Below, piece by piece: positions 21,291-33,104 of a stretch of DNA of 64,000 nucleotides. Origin of the DNA: Azorinus chamasolen. Lineage: Eukaryota; Mollusca; Bivalvia; Cardiida; Solecurtidae. The translations under genes and the position numbers were made by a program. Where the stretch lies: contig OY755244.1 in assembly GCA_963576725.1 (NCBI GenBank), forward strand, positions 82,021,121 through 82,085,120, written 5' to 3'. The first letter of the stretch is position 1, and the number at the start of each line of letters is the position of its first letter. The notes beneath the pieces are model-generated. The model did no database searches. It had not been told where the DNA came from and worked only from the letters and a program-made list of their open reading frames with translations.

Positions 21291-22800
21291 AGCTCACCAG
21301 AGCACAAAGTGCTCAAGGTGAACTATTGTGATACCCCTGTGTCCGGCGTCCGTCTGTCCGTCCGTCCGTCCGTCCGCACTCACCAAAGGGTAGTTGTGTG
21401 ACTTTTTCTAACTAGTCCCACAAGTAAAATCATTAACCTGGCCATCTCTTGTGACATTAACCTGGCCATTTCTTGTGACATTAACCTGGCCAGTTGTGGG
21501 ACATAGGGTTAGGGTTAGGGTTAGCTTCCAGATCATTCTTTTCCAAAGTTAGAGCCAAAAATAGTTTTTCTTGTGGGACTAGTCACACAAGAAAAGATCA
21601 AAGGAAAAAGTCACACAACTACCCATTTGTTAGCATGTCCGTCTGTCTGTCCGTCAACAATTTCAAACGACTTCTTCGCTGAAACCGACTGCCCAATTGT
21701 AACCAAACTTGGTCAGATACATACTGTGGGTGTGTGCTTCAAAAGTTGTTAAAAGATAGTGGGCGGGGCTATCGGTCTTGTTGCCATGGCAACTACGCAA
21801 TATCTAGAAAAATCTTCTTCTCCAGAATGACTTGTCCGATTTGAATATAGTTTTCACCAAAATGTTTCTTAGTTGATAGACTTTAAAAGTTGTTAAAAGA
21901 ATTTTGATCCGGCAAAAAACATGGCCGCCAGAGGGCGTGGTCATTTTTTCCATATATATGGTAATATATGACAATCTTTAAAAATCTTCTTCTCAGAAAC
22001 CATATGTCCTAGACCATTGACATTTGGTATGTAGCATGATCTTATGGTCCTCTACAAAGATTGTTCAAATTATGACCCCCGGGCCAAAAATGGCCCCGCC
22101 CAAGGGCTTATCGGTTTTTCATAGGAAAATCTTTAAAAATCTTCTTCTCTGAAACTGTAAGGCCTAGACCTTTGATATTTAGTATGTAGCATGATCTTAT
22201 GGTCCTCTACAAATATTGTTCAAATTATGACCCCCGGGCCAAAAATGGCCCCGCCCAAGGGCTTATCAGTTTTTCATAGGAAAATCTTTAAAAATCTTCT
22301 CTCAAACTGTAAGGCCTAGACCTTTGATATTTAGTATGTAGCATGACCTTATGGTCCTCTACAAATATTGTTCAAATTATGACCACTGGGCCAAAAATGG
22401 CCCTGCCCAAGGGCTTATCAGTTTTTCATTGGAAAATCTTTAAAAATCTACTGAAACTGTAAGGCCTAGTCTAGACCTTTGATATTTGGTATGTAACATG
22501 ATCTAATGGTCCTCTACAAATATGTAGCTGTGGCTTGTGGTCCTCTGCCAAGAATGTTTAACTTACGACCCTGACCACTGGGCGAAACTTGGCCCTGCCT
22601 CAGGGCTTATCAGTTTTTCATGGGAAAAATATAAATATTATTTTTCTCTGAAACCATAAGGCTTAGACCTTTAATTCATGGCATATTGCTTTGTCTTGTG
22701 GTTCTCTACCAAGGGTGTACACATGATTTCTTGTGGTCAAAAATGGCCCACTCCTCGGGTTATCTCTGGTGAGCGCTTCAGGGCCTCATGGCCCTCTTGT
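21291..22800 (+). mobile_element. A1-family element, complete, with a foldback insertion
   Basis: Starts AGCTCACCAGAGCACAAAGTGCTC and (GTCC)n, interrupted at 21384-21632, then the leader with GTTGCCATGGCAACTACG and about six A1 monomers, ending GGTGAGCGCTTCAGGG, hairpin and CCCTCTTGT. Confidence 0.85.
21384..21632. mobile_element. Foldback MITE containing telomeric repeats
   Basis: Inverted ends GGGTAGTTGTGTGACTTTTTC (from 21388) and GAAAAAGTCACACAACTACCC (to 21624), with a second inverted pair inside (ACTAGTCCCACAAG and CTTGTGGGACTAGT). Between them are a 24-bp tandem repeat (CATTAACCTGGCCAT three times) and TTAGGG repeats at about 21504-21524. Confidence 0.7.
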
Positions 22801-23447
22801 TATCCGTTAGCCTGCTGTGGGTGGATAAGTTTACCTAAGTTTATTTTATGTTTCATTGCGATATTCAATCATATTGTAAGGTATTTACAAAAAAAAATTT
22901 CGGCAACACAGACCACCCACGTTATATCGGATACCGCTGTAGAACGGTCCGCGGTATAACAGTGCTCCAGTGTATATCTTATAGGAGTTATGCAGCGTTC
23001 TTTTCATTAGGTTTGTTTCAAATAGTAAACCAGTCAAATTGTCTGCTATATGGATAAACATGGCATCACGAGGACGGAAAAAGAGAACTTTCTTTAATTA
23101 TATTAGTTCTTCCCTTGTTGAACCAGAAATAAATTGTGAAATGCATCATTGATGAGCTTGTGAACAAGGTGTGTAACACCTCAAAAGAGGTTGTCAGTGA
23201 TATAATCTTTGATATTTTGTCGCAAATCTGTAAGCCACTAGTAGAGAAGGTGCAACTAAAGTCTGCAAAATTACTGTCAAGAAATATGTTTCAAAGTATC
23301 TCTGGCTTAAAACACATTACTCCTGCACAAAAATGAGGTGTTGAAAATGAAGGGCTACATCGAACATTCGGGTGTCGAGTATCAGTAAATGGACTTAGCT
23401 ATAGGTTTATAACATATAAAATATATTGATGTTTGGTATGTATCATC
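22801..23447. other. Non-array sequence with a broken small ORF
   Basis: No tandem array. It includes AACGGTCCGCGGTATAACAG with GCTCCAGTG near 22945, which resembles half of a pogo/mariner-type end. The last 50 bases (TTGATGTTTGGTATGTATCATC) resemble an A1 monomer. Confidence 0.45.
23060..23338 (+). pseudogene. Broken ORF of unknown origin
   Basis: ATG at 23060 (MASRGRKKRTFFNYISSS) runs 30 codons to a stop. From 23136 another frame gives 66 codons including IIDELVNKVCNTSKEVVSD and ending at 23336. One frameshift near 23135 would join them into about 90 codons. The composition looks protein-like, but I recognise no family. No splice pattern ties it to the host gene. Confidence 0.3.
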
Positions 23448-24084
23448 CAGGGTTCCCACGGACAGGGAAAAGTCAGGGAAAAAGGGATTTTTTTCAAGGT
23501 CAGGGAAAAGTCAGGGATTTTTTTAATTGGTCAGGGAAATTTGAAATTTGGCAAAAGTCAGGGAAAAGTCAGGGAAATTTGGAACCAAAGGATGAGAGCT
23601 GAGGAAATATGTCAAAAAGGAGAAAGAATGAAAATAAAAGGCTAAGGCAGTTTCTTAAATTTTGACTAAACCAAGCATCTTTATACATCTTTGATTAGCT
23701 TTGTATATTTCACATCCAAATTTTAAAGTATATCTGTTATGAAGTCTGTTAAAACAAAATCATTGGAGAATTCTGGCACCTCTGCAAGACTCCAGCATCC
23801 GTTTTGACAGCAGTGCTAGAATATGGCAGCAATGCTAGATATTAGACATTCTACTGTAGTGTCTTCACTTGTTAGGACAGGCAGGACAGCAGTGCTCAGA
23901 GATATTGGACATTCTACTGTGTAGTGTTTTCACTTGTTAGGGCAGCAATATTTGGTCTGCTATTATGAAAACAGTGAAAATGCAGACCCTTTTCTGGTGT
24001 CTACAGAGACCCGTTAAAAGGACCTATTTTTCCTAATTTGGGAAAAACATCCCAAGTGATGCAAAAATTTTGATTAAATTGCAA

Positions 24085-24211
24085 AACAAGAGGGTCTGAA
24101 AGGCCCTGATATTGGTCACCAGAAAATCAGAGGAGAAGATTTTCAAAGTTTTCACTATGTGTTTCTATATAGAAAACTAGCCGGCCCTGGGGCGGGGCCA
24201 ATTTTGACCCC
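24085..24211 (-). mobile_element. A2-family 3' fragment in reverse orientation
   Basis: Reverse complement of the A2 end: AACAAGAGGG, GGTCACCAG, AGAAGATTTTCAAAG and GGGGCCAATTTTGACCCC. It is the only clear antisense copy of any of these families that I found in the window. Confidence 0.8.
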
Positions 24212-24878
24212 ATTTTAATAGCATGCTATATCAGGGTCTTACACACTGTATGTTCTATTTTAAAATTCAGCTTACACAGAAAAACTGAAAGATTAGCCCT
24301 TTCCACCATAGATACACATTTTATCACATTTGCAAACAGAATAGACCCATATAAGGCAGCTCCTGTAGGAGCTGCCTGATCAGGGTCTACTCTGTTTGCT
24401 TAGAAAAATATCATAAATCTGAGTTTTAACTTTAGTCTACTGCCATATATATTTCTTAACTTTGCTTAAAAATAAAATTTTACTTAATTTTATATTCATA
24501 GTAGATGGAGTCTCTAATAAAAATTCATGGAGGAGAGGGTTAAGAGAGGTAGAAAAGATTCAAGAGACTTTATACTTAGGGTGCATATTAGGACATGTTT
24601 GGCATCATGCATGTTACATTCAATATTGAGCAATTAAAAATGAAAAAGTCAAAAACATTTATAATAACATTTTCTTTATTTAAAATGATCAAAACACTAC
24701 TGCTGTATATATAGTTGTCATAAAGAGAGAGGTGGTAAGGATTGGCTGATGGGGAGGACGGAGGCCAACATTTATTGATCATGCTCATAGATTACCAATT
24801 AAACTTCTGTTAACATGGGGTCAGGGAAAATTGAAATCGGTCAGGGAAAAGTCAGTGAATAGTCAGGGAATTTGATTT

Positions 24879-27800
24879 TTTATACGCCCACCTAATAAAG
24901 GTGGTCGTATATTGTCGTGGCCCTGTCCGTCCGTCCGTCCGTTCGTTCGTTCGTCCGTTCGTCCGTCAACATTTTGTTTGTCCGCTGATTTCTGGGAAAA
25001 CTATTTGACAGATATTAATGAAACTTCACACAAATGTTAAATGCATCAAGATCTGAAGCTGAGTTGATTCTGAGGTTCATTTGATTTTTATGCCCCCAAA
25101 GCTAGGCTTTGGCGGCATATAGTGATCGCACCGTGCGTGTGTGGGTGGGTGTGTGGGTGGGTGGGTGTGTGTGTGTGGGTGTGTGTGTGGGTGTGTGTAC
25201 CTTTTGTCCGGAGTATATTTCCTTTGTCGCATCAGCTACGGATACCAAATTTGGTGTGTGAGTTCATCTTGGGATGGGGGAGTGACGCGTACCATTTTCA
25301 TGTCACTGTGACCTTGACCTTGACCTTTGACCTTGATTTTACAAAAAGCTTGTCCGGAGCATATCTCCTTTACCTTACCAGCTACAGATTCCAAATTTGG
25401 TGTGTGAGTTCATCTTGGGATGGCGGAGTGTCGCGTACCATTTCCAGGTCACTGTGACCTTGACCTTTGACCTCGATTTTAAAAAAAGCTTATGCCTTAC
25501 CAGCTACAAAAAGCTTGTCCGGAGTATATCTCCTATACCTTACCAGCTAAGGATTCCAAATTTGGTGTGTGAGTTCATCTTGGGATGGAGGAGTGTTGCG
25601 TACCATTTTCAGATCACTGTGACCTTGACCATGACCTTTGACCGATTTTACAAAAAGCTTGTCCGGAGCATATCTCCTTTACCTTACCAGCTACAGATTC
25701 CAAATTTGGTGTGTGAGTTCATCTTGGGATGGCGGAGTGTCGCGTACCATTTCCAGGTCACTGTGACCTTGACCTTGACCTTTGACCTCGATTTTAAAAA
25801 CCGCTTATACCTTACCAGCTACAAAAAGCTTGTCCGGAGTATATCTCCTATTCCTTACCAGCTAAGGATTCCAAATTTGGTGTGTGAGTTCATCTTGGGA
25901 TGGAGGAGTGTCGCGTACCATTTTCAGATCACTGTGACCTTGACCATGACCTTTGAACGATTTTACAAAAAGCTTGTCCGGAGCTTATCTCCTTTACCTT
26001 ACCAGCTACAGATTCCAAATTTGGTGTGTGAGTTCATCTTCGGATGGCGGAGTGTCGCGTACCATTTCCAGGTCACTGTGACCTTAACATTGACCTTGAC
26101 CGATTTTACAAAAAGCTTGTCCAGAGCATATCTCCTATACCTTACCAGATACGGATTCCAAATTTGGTGTGTGAGATCACCTTCAGATGGCGGAGTGTCG
26201 CGTACCATTTTCAGGTCACTGTGACCTTGACCTTGACCTTCGACCTTGATTTTACAAAAAAGGTTGTCCAGAGAATATCTCCTATACCTTACCAGCTACG
26301 GATTCCAAATTTAATGTGTGAGTTTATCTTGGGATGGCGGTGTCTCGCGTACCATTTTCAGGTCACTGTGACCTTGACCTTTGACCTAGATTTTACACGA
26401 AGCTTGTCCGGAGCATTTCTCCTATACCTTACCAGCTACGGATTCCAAATTTGGTTTGTGAGTTCATCTTGGGATGGCGGAGAGTCGTGTACCATTTTCA
26501 GATCACTGACCTTGACCTTTGACCTCAATTTTACAGTCCGGAGCATATCTCCTATATCTTACCAGATACAAAAAGCTTGTCCAGAGCATATCTCCTATAC
26601 CTTAAACGTTGACAATCAACCCAGGGTCCTTTTTAACGTTGAGAATGACTTAGGGTCCTTTTTAACTAAGTTTTGACGCTTGGCTCTTTTCTTAGCTATC
26701 ATAATCGTCAAAGGTTCTGTTTCTAATGTTAAGAACTGACTCCTGTGTCATTTTTAACAGCATCAAAATTTCATGTTACACCTGCATTACATTGTATTGT
26801 TTTTCCGCCAAAATGCATTTCAGTGTCAAACACTTTGGGGGCATTTGTCACCCGTGACGACTCTCTTGTTCATTTCAGAGTTATGGCCCTTGTCCTTAAA
26901 AAATATGCAAATAGTTTGTCCGCCGTTTTCTGGGAAAACTATTTGACAGATATTAATGAAACTTCACACAAATGTTTAATGCATGAAGATCTGAAGCTGA
27001 GTTGATTCTGAGGTTCATTTGATTTGTCGTTTTGGAGTTATGGCCCTTTTACTTAAAAAATAATGCAAATACATGCAAATAGTTTTTCTGCTGTTTTCTG
27101 GGAAAACTATTTGAGAGATATTAATGAAACTTCACACAAATGTTTAATGCATCAAGGTCTGAAGCTGAGTCGATTCTGAGGTTCATTTGATTTGTCGTTT
27201 CGGAGTTATGGCCCTTGTCCTTAAAAAATATGCAAATAGTTTTTCCGCTGTTTTCTGGGAAAACTATTTGAGAGATATTAATGAAACTTCACACAAATGT
27301 TTAATGCATCAAGGTCTGAAGCTGAGTCGATTCTGAGGTTCATTTGATTTGTCGTTTCGGAGTTATGGCCCTTGTCCTTAAAAAATATGCAAATAGTTTT
27401 TCCGCTGTTTTCTGGGAAAACTATTTGAGAGATATTAATGAAACTTCACACAAATGTTTAATGCATCAAGGTCTGAAGCTGAGTCGATTCTGAGGTTCAT
27501 TTGATTTGTCGTTTCGGAGTTATGGCCCTTTTACTAAAAAAATAATGCAAATACATGCAAATAGTTTGTCCACTGTTTTCTGGCAAAACCATTTGACAGA
27601 TATTAATGAAACTTCACACAAATGTTTAATGCATCAAGATCTGAAGCTGAGTTGATTCTGAGGTTCATTTGATTTTTCATTTCAGAGTTATGGCCCTTGT
27701 CCTTAAAAAATATGCAGATAGTTTGTCCGCTGTTTTCTGGGAAAACTATTTGACAGATATTAATGAAACTTCACACAAATATTTAATGCATCAAGATCTG

Positions 27801-28293
27801 AAACTGAATTGATTCTGAGGATCATTTGATTTTTCGTTTCACAGTTATGGCCCTTGTCCTTAAAAAATAATGCAAATAGTTTGTCCGCCGTTTTCTGGAA
27901 AAACTATTTGATAGATATTAATGAAACTTCACACAAATGTTAAATGCATCAAGATCTGATGCTGAGTTGATTTTGTGGTTTATTTGATTTTTCGTTTCAG
28001 AGTTATTGCCCTTTTACTTAAAAAAAATGCAAATATATGCAAATACTTTTTCCGCTGTTTTCTGGCAGAACTGTTCGACAGATATTAATGAAACTTCATA
28101 CACATGTTTAATGCATCAAGACCTGAAGCTAAGTCGATTCTGAGGATCATTTGATTTGTTGTTATGGAGTTATGGCCCTTGCACTTAAAACAATAATGCA
28201 AATCTATGCAAATATGAGGATGGCCATAAGGCATGTTGAATCAGAGAAAGTTTGCAAGTGGGCGTATTATGTACCGTATGCGGTACTCTTGTT
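24879..28293 (+). mobile_element. B-family element (copy 3), split by a C element
   Basis: 5' palindrome at about 24879, (GTCC)n/(GTTC)n and one monomer, a C element at 25088-26870, then about eight further monomers and the 3' hairpin GTACCGTATGCGGTAC with TCTTGTT. Confidence 0.85.
25088..26870 (+). mobile_element. C-family element, complete, nested in B
   Basis: 5' palindrome GCCCCCAAAGCTAGGCTTTGG, a (GTGTGTGGG)n microsatellite at 25137-25197, then about nine monomers of 145-165 bp and the 3' end TTTGGGGGCATTTGTCACCC with CTCTCTTGTT. Flanks GGTTCATTTGATTTTT and CATTTCAGAG rejoin as an intact B monomer. Five monomers hold the exact palindrome AGGTCACTGTGACCT (25446, 25755, 26070, 26213, 26360). 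Confidence 0.85.
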
Positions 28294-28312
28294 CTGTTTT
28301 GTGGGAACCCTG

Positions 28313-29027
28313 TCATCATCTAATGATCCTCTACAAAGATTGTTCAAATTATGACCCCTGGGCCAAAAATGGCCCCGCCCAAGGGCTTATCAGTTTTTCA
28401 TAGGAAAATCTTTAAAAATCTTCTTCTCTGAATCTGTAAGGCCTAGATCTTTGATATTTGGTATGTAGCATCATATAATGGTCCTTTAGAAAGATTGTTC
28501 AAATTATAACCCTGGGACCAAAAATGGCCCTGCCCAAGGGCTTATCAGTTTTTCATAGGAAAATCTTTAAAAATCTTCTTCTCTTAAACTGTAAGGCCTA
28601 GACCTTTGATGTTTGGTGTGTAGCATGATCGAATGGTCCTCTACAAAGATTGTTCAAATTATGACCCCGGACCAAAAATGACCCTGCCCAAGGGCTTATC
28701 AGTATTTCATAGGAAAATCTTTAGAAATCTTCTGAAACTGTAAGGCCTAGACCTTTGATATGATTTATTGGTCCTCTGCCAAGAATGTTAAAGTTACGAC
28801 CCTGACCTCTGGGCGAAACTTGGCCCTGCCTTGGAAAAATTTTCATGGGAAAATATAAAATATTATTTTTCTCTGAAATCGTAAGGCTTAGACCTTTAAT
28901 TTATGGCATACTGCTTTCCCTTGTGGTTCTCTACCACGATTGTACAATTGATGACTTCTTGGTTGAAAGTGGCCCTGCCCTGGGGTTATTTCAGGTGAGC
29001 GGTTCAGGGCCTCATGGCTCTCTTGTT
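28313..29027 (+). mobile_element. A1-family 3' part
   Basis: Continues the A1 monomer split by the hAT-like element (CATCATCTAATGATCC), about four units, ending GGTGAGCGGTTCAGGGCC, hairpin and CTCTTGTT. Confidence 0.8.
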
Positions 29028-29701
29028 TTCTAAACCTTTACAGATACTGAAGCGATATTTGGTATGTGGCATTATTATAATGAGTTACAGATCAAGTTTT
29101 AATTTCGTTGCGCTTCATTGCTTTTTCACGGAAATACAGTGATTATACCCATTTACTTGTCTTGCCTTATTCCGATGTTGTGCTTTCTGTCTGTCTGTTC
29201 GTCCGTCTGTCAACATTCTGTTTGTCCACTGTTTTCTTCTGAGGTTCATTTGATTTTTCGTTTCAGAGTTATGGCACTTGTCCTTAAAAAATAATGCAAA
29301 TTTAATAGTTTGTCCGCTATTTTCTGGGAAAACTTTTTTTGACAGATATTAATGAAACTTAACACAAATGTTTAATGCATCAAGATCTGAAGCTGAGTTG
29401 ATTTTAAGGATCATTTGACTTTGCGTTTCAGAGTTATGGCCCTTGTCCTTAAAAAATAATACAAATACAGTAAAATCCCTCTAATGAGACCACTTAATGA
29501 ATAAACTCATCTGCCTTTATAAGCACTTGGTTGCTTAATGCAGGGCAAAAGTAATGCAGAAAGCTCCTCTAGGAGCTTTCTGCATTACTTTTGTCCTGCA
29601 TTCAGTTAACACCTGCATATAGCACCAAGATTTATACCTCTTTTAGGTGGTCGCATTAGCGGGGTTTTACTGTACATGCAAATAGTTTGTCCGCTGTTTT
29701 T
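29028..29701 (+). mobile_element. G fragment then diverged B-type sequence
   Basis: 29028-29145 matches the G monomer. From 29200 B monomers follow a GTCTGTCTGTTCG stretch, interrupted by the MITE at 29468 and ended by the A2 insertion at 29702 inside TTTGTCCGCTGTTTT. No B 3' end follows. Confidence 0.6.
29468..29672. mobile_element. Tc1/mariner-type MITE
   Basis: TA on both sides (29466-29467, 29673-29674). Ends CAGTAAAATCCCTCTAATG and CATTAGCGGGGTTTTACTG. The centre is a long palindrome around AGAAAGCTCCTCTAGGAGCT. It splits a B monomer (AATACAAATA | CATGCAAATAG). Confidence 0.8.
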
Positions 29702-30977
29702 AGCTCACCAGAGCACAAAGTGCTCAGGGTAAGATTTGTGATTGCCTGATGTCCGGCGTCTGTCGTCAGTCGTGCGTCGTCAGTCGTCAACAATTTGAAC
29801 CTTTAAAATCTTCTCCTCTGAATCTACAGGGTTCTCAGCATTCATCTTTGGCACATGCTCAGGTCCTCTACAAAAGTTATATAAATTATGCCCCTGGGGT
29901 CAAAATTGGGCCGACCCCAGGGGTGCCTTGTTTTCAATAGAAACATGTAGTAAACCTTTGAAAATCTTCTCCTTTGAAACCAGAAGGTTCTCAGCTTTCA
30001 TATTTGGCACATAGCATCATGTTCAGGTCCTCTACAAAAGTGTTATATAAATTATGCCCCTGGGGTCAAAATTGGCCCCGCCCCAGGGGTGGGCAGTTTT
30101 CAATAGAAACAAATAGTGAAACCTTTGAAAATCTTCTCCTCTGAAACTAGAAGGTTTTCAGCTTTCATATTTTGGCACATAGCATCATGTTCAGGTCCTC
30201 TACAAAAGATATATAAATTATGACCCTGGGGGATAAAATTGGCCCTGCCCCAGGGGTGGGCAGTTTTCAATGGAAACAAATAGTGAAATCTTTGAAAATC
30301 TTCTTCTAAAACTGGAAGGCGCTCAGCTTTCATATTTGGCACAGAGCACCATGTTCAGGTCCTCTACAACTGTTATATAAATTATGGCCCTGCGATAAAA
30401 ATTGGCCCCGCCCCAGGGGTGGCCAGTTTTCAATAGAAACAAATAGTGAAATCTTTGAAAATCTTCTCCTCTGAAACTGGAAGGTGCTCAGCTTTCATAT
30501 TTGGCACAGAGCATCATGTTCAGGTCCTCTACAAAAGTTATATTAATTATGGCCCTGGGGTCAAAATTGTCCCCGCCCCAGGGGTGGGCAGTTTTCAATA
30601 GAAACAAATATTGAAAACTGAGAAAATCTTCTCTGAATCTGGACAGTTCTCAGCTTTCATATTTGGCGCATAGCATCATGTATAGGTCCTCTACAAAAGT
30701 TATATGAATTATGACCCTGTGGTCAAAATTGGCCCCGCCCAAGGGGTGGGTAGTTTTCAGTAGAAACATATAGATAAAACTTTGAAAATCATCTCCTGAA
30801 ACTGAAAGGTTCTCAGCTTTCATATTTGGCTCATAGCATGTTCAAGTCCTCTACAAAAGTTATATAAATTATGCCCCTGGGGTCAAAATTGGTCCGCCCC
30901 AGGGCCGGCTAGTTTTCAATAGAAACATAAAGTCTGATTGTCTGGTGAGCCTTTCAGGGCCATTCTGGCCCTCTTGT
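29702..30977 (+). mobile_element. A2-family element, complete
   Basis: 5' palindrome AGCTCACCAGAGCACAAAGTGCTC and GTCTGTCGTCAG, about seven monomers, and the end GTCTGGTGAGCC plus AGGGCCATTCTGGCCCTCTTGT. Confidence 0.85.
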
Positions 30978-31410
30978 GTTATTTTATCAGTGAAAATCTT
31001 ACAGTGTTACTGTTAAATGATCTACTTACACTTTCCTGAGCTTCTCCGTAACATACTGCAACAGTCATATGCTTAACCCTTTCCCTTTTAGCACATTTAA
31101 TTTATTTCTCCTTTGAAAAAATAGTTTATTTTTAAATTGGTGCCTGTTGTTCAAGATTTCTATTTTGTGATGTAGATCTAGATACAGTTTATTGACAAAT
31201 AAATTTAATCTAATATAAGTAAAACATTTCTTAGTAACAATGATGAAACCTAGGTGTATTCACCAGTGTGAATTTTGTTTACTTAAGATTAAGAATCTAC
31301 AATTTTCACTGCATATTATTTATTTAAAATAATCTTCTTTTGTACAGAAACAGAGATCATTTTGAAAAGTGTGTTTTTGTGATGCCCCCAAAGTAGCAAC
31401 CAAGCTTTAT
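30978..31410. other. Intron sequence, no feature recognised
   Basis: AT-rich non-array sequence. TTAACCCTTTCCC at about 31075 resembles one end of the TTAA foldback repeats, but no partner end is visible. Confidence 0.5.
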
Positions 31411-31665
31411 TTTTAGCTCACCTGGCACAAAGTGCCAAGGTGAGCTATTGGGATGATCCTATGTCCGGCGTCGTGCGTATGTGCTTTGTGCGTCGTGCGT
31501 ACGTGCAGGCGTCAACAATTTACTTAAACATCTTCTTCTCTGGAACTACAAAGCCAAGAGCTTTGATATTTGGTATGTAGTATGATGTAATGGTCCTCTA
31601 CAAAGATTGTTCAAATTATGTCCCCCGGGCCAAAAATGGCCCCGCCCCAGGGCTTATCAGTTTTT

Positions 31666-33104
31666 AGCTCACCAGAGCACAAAGTGCTCAGGGTGAGCTT
31701 TTGTGATCGCCTGATGTCCGTCGGCGTGCGTCGTTCGTCGTCAACAATTTGAACCTTTAAAGTTCTTCTCCTCTGAATCTACAGGGGTCTCAGCTTTCAT
31801 CTTTGGCACATAGCATCATATGTAGGTCCTCTACAAAAGTTATATAAATTATACCCCTGGGGTCAAAATTTGCCCTGCCCCAGGGGTTTTCAGTTTTCAA
31901 TAGAAACATATAGTGAAAACTTTGAACATCATCTCCTCTAAAACTAGAAGGTCCTCAGCTTTCATATTTGGCACATAGCTTCAACTTCAGGACTTCTACA
32001 AAAGTTATATAAATTATGCCCCTAGGGTCAAAATTGGTCCCACCCCAGGGATTGCAAGTTTTTTCTAGCTGACTGCGTAAACAGCCTATGGGATCACTAG
32101 TTATGCATAGGAAAAACTTTAAAAATATTCTTGTCAGAAACTACATGTCCCAGAGCTTAGCTATTTGGTGTATAGATTTACTTAGCATAACTTAATGAGT
32201 TTTATAAGTATCATAGTTCTGGGGTTAAAATTGGCCCTGCCCTGTGTGTATCATACTTCTTTACATCACAAACTACATTCTAAAGGTTTCTCCTTAATAT
32301 CACTCTTAGCTGAGACCAGTCAGTGGGAGTTCTTATATAATCACCCTTAGCCTGATCAGTAGAGTAGAAATTGTGTTTAGACAAATAACACACACTCATT
32401 TAAGATCGAGAAAACTGTGGATAATTCTCAAAATTTTCATACCTATGCCCTGCATTAAGCTACCAGCTATCAATATAGAGCATATCTGTTGTGAATTTCA
32501 GCTTAACTCTTTAACTCTTTGCATGCTGGGTAATTTTGTGATCTGCTAAATTGTTGACTGCAGCATATTCACAAGTTATCCTAACTACACACTTTCTTTC
32601 TGAGTTTTTCAGAAGTTCAGTCTCATTGACAAACAGTTTGGATATCAGATCAGGCACCACATTATGTTGGCCCTGATCTGGATCCAAACTGTTTGCATAG
32701 GTCATTAGTGGTGGGAGAATCCCACTACACACTTTCTTTCTATGTTTTTCAGAAGTTCAGTCTCATTTACAAACAATTTGGATATCAGATCAGGCCCCAC
32801 ATTATGTGGGGCCTGATCTGGATCCAAACTGTTTGTATAGGTTATTAGTGGTGGGAGAATCCGCCTCTAGCATCCAAAGAATACAAGTTCCAGTGGTCTA
32901 ATGCTCTATCCATTCTTTCACTACATTCTTTCAGCATCATGTTCAGGTCCTCTACAAAAGTTATATAAATTGTTTCCCTGGGGTCAAAATTGGCACCGCC
33001 CCTGGGGTGTTAAGATTTCAATAGAAACATATAGTGAAAACTTTGAAAATCTTCTCCTCTGATTGTCTGGTGAGCGATGTCAGGGCCATTCTGGCCCTCT
33101 TGTT
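31666..33104 (+). mobile_element. A2 element nested in A1, with non-monomeric interior
   Basis: Host flanks GGCTTATCAGTTT and TTCATAGGAAAATC rejoin. The interior 32060-32940 is non-array (AGCTGACTGCG, then two TTAA-type foldbacks at 32505-32880). A related interior occurs at 39590 and 55090. Confidence 0.8.

Larger units (their letters stand above)
23448..28312. mobile_element. hAT-like transposon holding nested B and C elements
   Basis: Inverted ends CAGGGTTCCCAC at 23448 and GTGGGAACCCTG ending 28312. Flanks GTATCATC and TCATCATC both derive from GCATCATC of an A1 monomer, an 8-bp duplication with later changes. Near the left end, GTCAGGGAAAA repeats several times, and again at 24820-24865. 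No transposase gene remains. Confidence 0.75.

Noticed and set aside
25397..26676. Open frames of 275 and 210 codons with repeated VCEFILGWRSVAYHF
   Set aside because: They are translations of C monomers whose length happens to keep the frame open. The repeats are non-coding in other copies and have frame breaks.
33080..33104. Hairpin plus T-rich tail like a bacterial terminator
   Set aside because: The same hairpin recurs at every A-family 3' end, so it is an element terminus.
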